This document shows positions 1 through 5,514 of a stretch of 7,985 bases of DNA, in pieces. Below the pieces are notes generated by a model. It was not told the origin of the DNA. It searched no databases and saw only the letters and a program-made list of their open reading frames with translations. The stretch is from Candidatus Fermentibacterota bacterium (GTDB lineage: Bacteria > Fermentibacterota > Fermentibacteria > Fermentibacterales > JCC-6): contig JAUWJE010000075.1 of NCBI GenBank assembly GCA_030607835.1, positions 1 to 7,985 on the forward strand, read 5' to 3'. The number at the start of each line of letters is the position of its first letter. Position 1 is the stretch's first letter. Made by a program: the position numbers and the translations under genes.

Positions 1-1
1 A

Positions 2-544
2 GCAGGACTTCGATCAGTTTGTGTGGGTTTTGAGAGCGGCAGTGATGAAATGCTCAGGAATATGAAAAAGGGTATAACAACCAAGATGTCCCGGACATTC
101 ATGCAGAACGCAACTGCCGCGGGTATTCTGGTGCACGGGTGCTTTATGGTTGGAACAAGAGGGGAAACCAGCAAAACCATGAAGGAGACCCTTGAGTTCG
201 CTCTGGAGATTAATCCTGATACAGCGCAGTTCTATCCTATGATGGTTTATCCAGGCACGGAAGCATACCGTCAGGCTGATGAATCAGGTAATCTTACAGC
301 GACTGTCTGGCGGGACTGGCTTACGGAGGATGGACTTCACAATTGTGTTGTAAGCACGGATGAACTCACATCAGAGCAGCTCGTTGATTTCTGTGATTAC
401 GCCAGGAAGAAATTTTACCTGAGACCGCTTTACATTCTCAGAAAGATTCGCGCATGTATGCTGGATGCGGATAAACGAAAGAGGACTTTCAGGGCTTTCT
501 CAACCTTCAGAAAATATATTTTCAGGAGTTCGAGACAGAAGTGA
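2..544 (+). CDS. Radical SAM protein, C-terminal part (5'-truncated by window edge)
   Basis: The reading frame is open from base 2, so the gene begins upstream; the GTG at 23 is internal. About 180 residues remain. Visible signatures are those of the second half of a radical SAM TIM barrel in the B12-binding/HpnJ-BchE-like group: VGFESGSDEML at window residues 8-18, a KKGIT segment, then AGILVHGCFMVG and the strand with PDTAQFYPMMVYPGTEAY. The CxxxCxxC cluster motif and any N-terminal cobalamin-binding domain would lie outside the window. The usual G-(T/L)-P-G-E-T turn reads GTRGET here. The tail after about residue 120 is basic and typical of the short C-terminal extension of such proteins. 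It overlaps the next gene by GTGA, so it belongs to the same operon. The substrate cannot be read from the sequence; relatives in polysaccharide loci are common but mostly uncharacterised. Confidence 0.85.
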   Translation, partial: AGLRSVCVGFESGSDEMLRNMKKGITTKMSRTFMQNATAAGILVHGCFMVGTRGETSKTMKETLEFALEINPDTAQFYPMMVYPGTEAYRQADESGNLTATVWRDWLTEDGLHNCVVSTDELTSEQLVDFCDYARKKFYLRPLYILRKIRACMLDADKRKRTFRAFSTFRKYIFRSSRQK

Positions 545-1536
545 ACGATTTCACGAGTTCGCCTGTTCGAGCAAGTGTCATCATTCCCAGTTACAATGAT
601 TCTGATCAACTTATTGGATGTCTTGAGGCTCTCGATTGTCAGTCAATCAGAGATAGTCTCGAAATTATTGTTTCTCTTGATGGTGGGAATCCCCTTCCTC
701 CTCAAGTTAAAGAGAAAGCTGATCTGATAGTACAAGGATCTCACTCTGGTCCCGCCTCAGCAAGAAACAGAGGATGGAGAGCCTCCAGTGCAGAGTACAT
801 ACTGTTTACGGATTCGGATTGCCTGCCTGAAACAGACTGGGCTGCAAAAATGCTCAGTGTACTGGAAGAAGGAGCTGATGCTGTAAAAGGAGCTTACTCA
901 AATGGAGGATCGCTGACTATTCAGAGACTTGCACAGATCGAATTTATGGAAAGATATCGGCTTTTATCAAAACAGGAGGATATTGATCTTGTTGATACTT
1001 ATTCTGCAGGCTTCAAAAGAGAAGCTCTGGAGCGTGTGGCAGGATTCGATGAGTCGTTTCCAGTGCCTGATCACGAGGATGTAGATCTTTCGTATCGAAT
1101 GAAAGCCATGGGTATGAATCTTATGTTTGAGCCGGATGCTCTGGTTGCCCATAGGCATAGAGAAAGCTGGGGAGCATACTTCCGAATGAAAGTATCCAGG
1201 GGCAGATGGAGAATGAAAGTTCTCAGGAAGTTTCCTGATAAGGCGGGAGGAGGCTCCTATACACCATTCGCACTGAAACTGCAGATCATACTTTGTATGC
1301 TTCTTCCTCTCGTTTTAATATTGTCAATAATGGGATATCCCTCATTTGCAGGAGTGTGGGCCGCAGGAGTCTGGCTCGGATGTATCATCATCTCTTCAAT
1401 TCCTCTTATGCTGATTGCGGTCAGGAATGAATCATCACTGGTTCCCATTCTTCCTGTTTTTGTAATATGGCGTGGGTGTGCGCTTTTTTCTGGGATGCTG
1501 TTAGGTATATTTACCGCCGGAAAGGCGGGAGAATGA
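541..1536 (+). CDS. Glycosyltransferase family 2, membrane-anchored
   Basis: 331 residues starting at GTG, which shares the bases GTGA with the upstream stop codon. AGGAG at 524-528 is a rather distant ribosome site (12 bases); no other start lies near the N-terminal strand. The GT-A fold is clear: ASVIIPSYND (11-20) for nucleotide binding, IIVSLDGG (42-49), SARNRGWRAS (73-82), the metal-binding DSD at 91-93, a GFKREALERVAGFDESF stretch, and HEDVDLSYRM (178-187) holding the acidic residues expected near the catalytic base. The C-terminal third has three hydrophobic segments (about 247-265, 271-294, 300-325), so the enzyme sits on the inner membrane with its catalytic domain in the cytoplasm. 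Expected role: adding a sugar from a nucleotide-sugar donor to a lipid-linked glycan. Donor and acceptor sugars are not predictable. The family call is very secure. Confidence 0.93.
   Translation: MNDFTSSPVRASVIIPSYNDSDQLIGCLEALDCQSIRDSLEIIVSLDGGNPLPPQVKEKADLIVQGSHSGPASARNRGWRASSAEYILFTDSDCLPETDWAAKMLSVLEEGADAVKGAYSNGGSLTIQRLAQIEFMERYRLLSKQEDIDLVDTYSAGFKREALERVAGFDESFPVPDHEDVDLSYRMKAMGMNLMFEPDALVAHRHRESWGAYFRMKVSRGRWRMKVLRKFPDKAGGGSYTPFALKLQIILCMLLPLVLILSIMGYPSFAGVWAAGVWLGCIIISSIPLMLIAVRNESSLVPILPVFVIWRGCALFSGMLLGIFTAGKAGE
1514..1528 (+). promoter_or_regulatory. Small hairpin overlapping the ribosome site of the glycosylphosphotransferase gene
   Basis: CCGCC at 1514-1518 pairs perfectly with GGCGG at 1524-1528 around a GGAAA loop. 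The loop and 3' arm contain the AAAGG ribosome-binding bases (1521-1525), seven bases before the ATG at 1533. The element lies inside the last codons of the glycosyltransferase gene. A ribosome finishing that gene would melt the stem, so it may enforce translational coupling. The pairing is seen; the function is inferred. Confidence 0.35.
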
Positions 1537-2924
1537 AATTCGTACCGGTTAGAAGAGCAGATAGAGTTCTCAGTGTGCTGCTGGTCATTGCGGATGCGAT
1601 TGCGATACCTGCAGCGTTCATTCTGACCTGGTTCCTGAGAACTTCTGTTCTCAGAACCATGCTCCCGGAATTTCACCACTCTTTTCATACTTACATCATG
1701 GTTTTGCCGGTTGTCGCTCTGCTGTGGCTGATTTCCTTTGCCGGAGCCGGACTTTACAGACCAAAGCGATATCTTGGAACCCTGGGTGAACTGCAGAAGC
1801 TCATGAAAGCTCTTGTATATCTTGCGGTTGCGCTGATGGCGGCAAGTTATCTTGTCCGCATGGATTATTCAAGAATAATGCTTCTCATGTTTATCGGAAT
1901 TTCAATCCCGGTGGTAACTGTCACCCGATCTCTAGGGAGAAGGATTGCGCAGATCATAGCGCCTTTAAGAGAAGTACCCAAGATTCTGGTTGTTGGCACG
2001 GGAGAAGTGGCTTCAAGGGTTATATCAGCTCTTTTAAAACTCCCTGGGAAGGCTCCGGAGATAATTGGTATCGTATCTCCAGGAGATACCGACAATGATG
2101 AATTTGAGGGTATACCAATAGTAGCATCACTTGTAAACATGGTTGAACAGATAGCAATTCTGAAGGTAGATGAAGTATTTTTCGCCGCGCCTGAACTTGA
2201 TCGTTCTGAAATGCTTTCGATAATATCGAATGTTACCGGCAATGAAGTCCATTTTCGACTTGTAACCGATCTGTTTGAGATTGCCATAAGTGGAACAAAT
2301 CTGGATGATCTGGTGAAGCTGCCAATAATAGAAATCGGTTATGGTGAGCCGGGAATCCTGCACAGAATCACAAAGAGAACAGCGGATATTCTTATATCCA
2401 TTATTCTGGTAATTCTTCTCTTCCCATTGATGGCTGTTCTGTATCTGATTCTGCAGATAACCTGCAAGGGATCACCGATCTTCAGTCAGAGAAGGGTTGG
2501 ATTGAAGGGAAAGGAATTCACTCTGCTGAAATTCAGAACGATGAAACCGGAGGCACATGAGTACGAGATTGCTCCGGTATCCCTGGATGATACCAGAGTT
2601 ACCCGGACCGGGAAATTCCTCAGAAGAACAAGTCTTGACGAACTCCCACAGCTGTTCAATGTCATTCGCGGTGAAATGAGTCTTGTGGGACCAAGACCCG
2701 AGATGACTTTTATCGTGAAAGAGTACAACTCATGGCAACGTCACAGGCTGGATGTTAAACCGGGTCTGACCGGAATGTGGCAGATAATGGGAAGAAAAGA
2801 ACTTCCCCTGCACGACAATCTGGAATATGATTACTACTACATCAGAAATCAGTCACTGATGCTTGATTTTACAATTCTTATGAAAACACTGGTTACGATC
2901 TTCAGGGGAAGGGGAGCATACTGA
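1533..2924 (+). CDS. Exopolysaccharide polyprenyl glycosylphosphotransferase (monotopic PGT, WbaP/CpsE-like)
   Basis: 463 residues from the ATG at 1533, preferred over an upstream in-frame GTG/ATG region because it has an AAAGG ribosome site seven bases away and forms an ATGA overlap with the previous stop. Domains in order: four N-terminal hydrophobic segments (about 11-35, 52-74, 91-107, 114-130); a CoA-binding/Rossmann-like domain beginning ILVVGTGEVASRV (151-163); a re-entrant membrane helix (about 284-307); and the catalytic sugar transferase domain to the end. Catalytic-domain landmarks are FSQRRVG (317-323), KFRTM (333-337), the Asp-Glu dyad in SLDELPQ (D369, E370), SLVGPRPE (383-390) and KPGLTGMWQ (409-417). 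The family transfers a sugar-1-phosphate from a nucleotide sugar to undecaprenyl phosphate, starting repeat-unit assembly at the inner membrane. Length and architecture are those of full-length family members, so it looks intact. Which sugar it transfers is unknown. Confidence 0.95.
   Translation: MKFVPVRRADRVLSVLLVIADAIAIPAAFILTWFLRTSVLRTMLPEFHHSFHTYIMVLPVVALLWLISFAGAGLYRPKRYLGTLGELQKLMKALVYLAVALMAASYLVRMDYSRIMLLMFIGISIPVVTVTRSLGRRIAQIIAPLREVPKILVVGTGEVASRVISALLKLPGKAPEIIGIVSPGDTDNDEFEGIPIVASLVNMVEQIAILKVDEVFFAAPELDRSEMLSIISNVTGNEVHFRLVTDLFEIAISGTNLDDLVKLPIIEIGYGEPGILHRITKRTADILISIILVILLFPLMAVLYLILQITCKGSPIFSQRRVGLKGKEFTLLKFRTMKPEAHEYEIAPVSLDDTRVTRTGKFLRRTSLDELPQLFNVIRGEMSLVGPRPEMTFIVKEYNSWQRHRLDVKPGLTGMWQIMGRKELPLHDNLEYDYYYIRNQSLMLDFTILMKTLVTIFRGRGAY
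2904..2916 (+). promoter_or_regulatory. Double Shine-Dalgarno-like stretch supporting a non-ATG start
   Basis: AGGGGAAGGGGAG carries two purine-rich ribosome-binding matches in tandem, four and eleven bases before the CTG at 2921. No ATG, GTG or TTG exists in the downstream gene's frame between the in-frame stop at 2864 and the GTG at 3074, so this site decides the start. CTG at 2921 gives a CTGA overlap with the upstream stop; ATT at 2924 would have a slightly better spacing of seven bases and cannot be excluded. Confidence 0.55.
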
Positions 2925-3694
2925 TTCTATTTCTTATTGCATCATTAGTCTCATTTGCGCCCGGACCCGGGGTATCCGGATGTGCGTGCGAACCTTACGC
3001 ATACGCTGATGATGCCGTCTCCTGTCTTGATGCACCCGCAGGACTCGTTCGGATTACGGGGACTGAGTACGCTGTGTATGCAGCTGCAAGTGATGCGGAT
3101 AATAATGGTATCTATGCTGTTGCAGCAAGAGAGTTAGGTTCGATTCACTGTGGAGCCGGTCTGGGCTGGACTCGATCCGGATCGGATCCTGATACCCTCG
3201 ACGTATCTGTGAGTATTGCCGAAACACTTCGTGGAGATCCTGTGGGATTCATGGAAGGTGTCTTCGGACCCAGCATTTCCGTTGGAACATCCATTGGATT
3301 TGTTCTGACAGATGAAACCGAACCTGAGAACATGCTTTCTGCTTCGTTGGGACTTCAATTTTCGGTTTTTCCGACAGTCGCTATCGGTGTTGATATTTCA
3401 AACCTGAGATTGTTCGGAGAGAAACTTCGCGATAGAGAGATCGGGTACGGTTTTTCAACTGTATTTCACAAAGGATTCCGAGGGCACTTCTCAGTTACAG
3501 GCAGCAAACCGTCATTCGGCTTCGATCTTTCCATAAATGACTGGCTTTCTGTCAGAACCGGTTCAGATGGATTATCGTGGAATGCCGGTCTTTCGGCTTA
3601 TTACCGTTCCTTCAGAGTTGACTGGGCAGTCATGCTTGAGAATCATGATAATCGACAGGTTCTGGGAATATCTTTCTCTCCCGGAGGGTTTTAA
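2921..3694 (+). CDS. PorV/PorQ-like outer-membrane beta-barrel protein (probable CTG start)
   Basis: About 257 residues if translation begins at CTG 2921. Starting at the first standard codon (GTG 3074) would remove the secretion signal and the family-like N-terminus, so the longer form is preferred. Residues 2-13 are strongly hydrophobic, followed by a Pro/Gly stretch and VSGCAC, where export cleavage would be expected; there is no Lys or Arg before the hydrophobic core, which is unusual. Next comes YADDAVSCLDAPAGL (28-42), resembling the conserved DDAsa-x-x-NPAGL opening of PorV/PorQ-type proteins, then alternating polar/hydrophobic strands rich in Gly and aromatics and a terminal QVLGISFSPGGF strand. 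PorV-family proteins are FadL-like barrels known to act as shuttles or partners of outer-membrane export. Here the gene sits between a polysaccharide-initiation enzyme and another probable barrel, which suggests an envelope role in glycan export or attachment (inference). VSGC could alternatively be read as a lipobox. The family assignment is moderate. Confidence 0.6.
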   Translation: MILFLIASLVSFAPGPGVSGCACEPYAYADDAVSCLDAPAGLVRITGTEYAVYAAASDADNNGIYAVAARELGSIHCGAGLGWTRSGSDPDTLDVSVSIAETLRGDPVGFMEGVFGPSISVGTSIGFVLTDETEPENMLSASLGLQFSVFPTVAIGVDISNLRLFGEKLRDREIGYGFSTVFHKGFRGHFSVTGSKPSFGFDLSINDWLSVRTGSDGLSWNAGLSAYYRSFRVDWAVMLENHDNRQVLGISFSPGGF

Positions 3695-4956
3695 TGAGCG
3701 CTTTCGTTTCTGTTCTGCTTGTTCTGCTGGCGATGACTCCCGATTCCACTGATGTCGCTTTGTTGCCAGATGGCTGGACTATGGGTTGGGAATGCCTTGT
3801 TTCAGCAACAGGGAATGGTAAATGGGCTGGAAACCATCCTGTAATTGATAGTACCGATGTGGATGCGGCGCTTAGCATAATGGCTGAATCACCGGAAGTT
3901 GATTTTCTTGTCACAGGCGCACTCATGAGCGACTCTGCAGGAACATTTGTTTTTCGCAGAGCCAGAGCATCAGTGAAATGGCCCGGTACTCCCTGGATTG
4001 GCGCAGGTCTGTTTCTTCATGATCGACAGCCATTTGTTCCCGGTCTCCGGGAACCACTGGTAGAATGGGGCTGGGTGGATATTGATTCTCTGCAGGGATA
4101 CGGTTTTCAGAGTGGCGGTATTCTGGGATTCAATGGTGAATACTTGATTCAGCAGACAGGTGCTGACACCCTGACTCAATTGAATATTCAATCACCATGG
4201 ATGGGTTTTGCCGGTTTTTCATATTCACGCGTACATTATCATTCCGAGGAATCTCCACTGGATGATAACATTGTACTGAATGTTCTATCAATCAGAAGTG
4301 ATTTCAGATATTTCAAACCATGGGTAATTATCGCTGGAGCTGAAGGAGAGAAGGGCAGATGGGCAGTTGCCGGGGAACTTCGCGATTTCAGAAACTTCAC
4401 TACCGATTGGGGGGATGTTGAAATTATTCCCGCGATTTCTTTTGCCGGAGAGGAGTTCTCAACTCCTGGAGATGCCTTTGTACCGGGTCAGAGATTGCTC
4501 AAGCTGGGAGCGTTTCTTAGATCTTTCAGGTACATTGCCAGTGCTGGAATTATCGGTATGCTTGATCTCAACAGCGATAGTCTCAGTGGAGTATCAGTAA
4601 CCGCAGCAATGGTATCCGAATCATCCGTTACTTGGGATATTCTGTTTGATGCTTATGCTGATGGAGATTACAGAGCAGTGTTTGGAGCTGGAACAGCTGA
4701 TTCCTTTGCTTCAGCGGGATTAAGAATGGAGATTCTGGAAGACAGTACGAGATTAACCGGTATGGCATCCTGCACACCAAGGGAGGATGTATCGGCGGAG
4801 TTTACGGTTTCCGCTGATGTTAGCGGTAGTATGAATCCCGCATGCAGGTTGGATATCTCGACTGCTCTAGGGACGGTGTCAGGTCTGATTGGAATACACT
4901 GGGAACAGGGTAGTGACGTGACTCTTTTAATAAACCTGAGAGGGCTTCTACATTGA
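3694..4956 (+). CDS. Unrecognised exported protein, probable outer-membrane beta-barrel
   Basis: 420 residues from ATG 3694, which overlaps the previous stop by one base (TAATG) and has GGAGGG five bases upstream at 3683-3688. I do not recognise a family. Residues 2-14 form a short hydrophobic segment that fits a signal peptide, again without a basic residue before it. The mature part has no further long hydrophobic helix; it is made of alternating-pattern stretches with many Gly, Ser, Asp and aromatic residues, such as GFAGFSYSRVHYHS, WAVAGELRDFRNF, RAVFGAGTADSFASAGLRMEI and a final strand DVTLLINLRGLL. This pattern fits a 14-18-strand barrel. It is translated directly after the PorV-like gene and overlaps the lipoprotein gene by TTGA, so the three are probably made together. 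A role as a porin or a glycan-export channel is possible but not shown by any motif. Confidence 0.6.
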   Translation: MSAFVSVLLVLLAMTPDSTDVALLPDGWTMGWECLVSATGNGKWAGNHPVIDSTDVDAALSIMAESPEVDFLVTGALMSDSAGTFVFRRARASVKWPGTPWIGAGLFLHDRQPFVPGLREPLVEWGWVDIDSLQGYGFQSGGILGFNGEYLIQQTGADTLTQLNIQSPWMGFAGFSYSRVHYHSEESPLDDNIVLNVLSIRSDFRYFKPWVIIAGAEGEKGRWAVAGELRDFRNFTTDWGDVEIIPAISFAGEEFSTPGDAFVPGQRLLKLGAFLRSFRYIASAGIIGMLDLNSDSLSGVSVTAAMVSESSVTWDILFDAYADGDYRAVFGAGTADSFASAGLRMEILEDSTRLTGMASCTPREDVSAEFTVSADVSGSMNPACRLDISTALGTVSGLIGIHWEQGSDVTLLINLRGLLH

Positions 4957-5333
4957 TAAATAAACTGTCATTACTGATCGCGATCCAGGTGGTTCTTATT
5001 TCAGGATGTTCTCTATTTGTACCCATGCAAAAACCACAAGAACATAGGGAGCAGCTCCAGCTCTGGATTCCCGGCGCCATCTCTGTACAGGTTCTTTCCG
5101 ACTGGAACGAATGGGGAGGAATTGAAAGCGCCGGAGAGATAATCAATCCATTGATCGGCAGAATGGAGAAACAGGAAGATGGATTCTGGACTTTGGATAT
5201 CAGTGAATTAACCGTTGGCTCTTACAGGTATGCATTCTTTGTTAATGGATACAGGTGGATCAGGGATCTGGAGAATCCTGAAACTGCAATCTTCAGAGAT
5301 CAGGTGGTTTCTGTTATTCTGATTTCTGACTGA
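4953..5333 (+). CDS. Small lipoprotein with a single CBM48/AMPK-type glycogen-binding-like domain (TTG start)
   Basis: 126 residues from TTG 4953, in a TTGA overlap with the upstream stop and with GAGAGGG at 4938-4944 as ribosome site. The N-terminus is a classic lipoprotein signal: Lys at 4, hydrophobic 5-16, then LISGC with Cys19 as the lipidated residue and Ser at +2, which in enterobacterial rules favours outer-membrane sorting. After a short linker the rest (about 40-124) matches the early-set fold of isoamylase N-terminal/AMPK-beta domains: ISVQVLSDWNEW (44-55), DGFWTLDISEL (77-87), GSYRYAFFVNGYRWIRDLENP (89-109, the G-x-Y-x-Y/F-x-F-x-V-x-G hallmark) and VVSVILI. Such domains bind alpha-glucans or mediate contacts in glycan enzymes. 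No catalytic domain is attached, so it may bind the locus's own polysaccharide or a barrel partner. Actual ligand unknown. Confidence 0.75.
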   Translation: MINKLSLLIAIQVVLISGCSLFVPMQKPQEHREQLQLWIPGAISVQVLSDWNEWGGIESAGEIINPLIGRMEKQEDGFWTLDISELTVGSYRYAFFVNGYRWIRDLENPETAIFRDQVVSVILISD

Positions 5334-5498
5334 GCAGTCTTGAAAGGAAAAAGTTTTTGGCATCGGTGAGATTTGAAGGGACTCTAAGATTTTCTATTGA
5401 TATTCATAGAAGTCATCTATTTGATCCTGATGGCACACGAGTAAAGGTTAAAGCATGATCTACATCTTTTTCGGGCCTTCTCAGAGAGCTGGTGAAAT
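5334..5498 (+). other. Only intergenic gap of the window
   Basis: These 165 bases separate the six-gene overlapping block from the WecA-like/ligase pair. They hold AT-rich sequence with a weak promoter candidate and a 19-codon open frame. A short GACT/AGTC hairpin at the stop of the lipoprotein gene (5328-5339) lacks a strong stem and a U-tract, so I see no convincing terminator. Read-through from the upstream block is possible. Confidence 0.5.
5397..5425 (+). promoter_or_regulatory. Weak sigma-70-type promoter candidate
   Basis: TTGATA (5397-5402) and TTTGAT (5420-5425) are separated by 17 bases, about 75 bases before the WecA-like start. The -35 box matches TTGACA in five of six positions and the -10 box TATAAT in four of six. 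In AT-rich DNA such matches are frequent, so this is only a candidate for separate expression of the last two genes. Confidence 0.2.
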
Positions 5499-5514
5499 AT
5501 GCACGTTAGTGTGA
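5455..5514 (+). CDS. Possible 19-residue leader peptide
   Basis: ATG at 5455 opens 19 codons (MIYIFFGPSQRAGEICTLV) ending at TGA 5512-5514, with AAAGG at 5443-5447 seven bases upstream. It overlaps the start of the WecA-like gene at 5499 in another frame, so ribosomes on it would run through that gene's initiation region. It could modulate that start, or be chance. No family resemblance is evident. Confidence 0.15.
   Translation: MIYIFFGPSQRAGEICTLV

Noticed and set aside
1467..1532. 22-codon N-terminal extension of the glycosylphosphotransferase
   Set aside because: It would start deep inside the GT2 gene without a ribosome site; ATG 1533 has both a site and an ATGA overlap, and the family normally begins just before the first membrane helix.
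1257..1688. Antisense open frame spanning the GT2/glycosylphosphotransferase junction
   Set aside because: Both sense frames have conserved motifs and coupled starts; the antisense frame has no ribosome site or recognisable domain.
2961..2979. CCGGA/TCCGG inverted repeat with a central CCCGGG
   Set aside because: A five-base stem with a nine-base loop in a Pro/Gly-coding stretch; too short to call a regulatory hairpin or terminator.
3170..3192. GATC-rich stretch with ATCCGGAT and GGATCC palindromes
   Set aside because: It lies inside the PorV-like coding frame, encodes a plausible Ser/Asp/Gly loop, and does not recur elsewhere as an ordered repeat.
5328..5339. GACT-GAGC-AGTC hairpin at the end of the lipoprotein gene
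   Set aside because: Only four base pairs and no following T-run, so not a credible intrinsic terminator.
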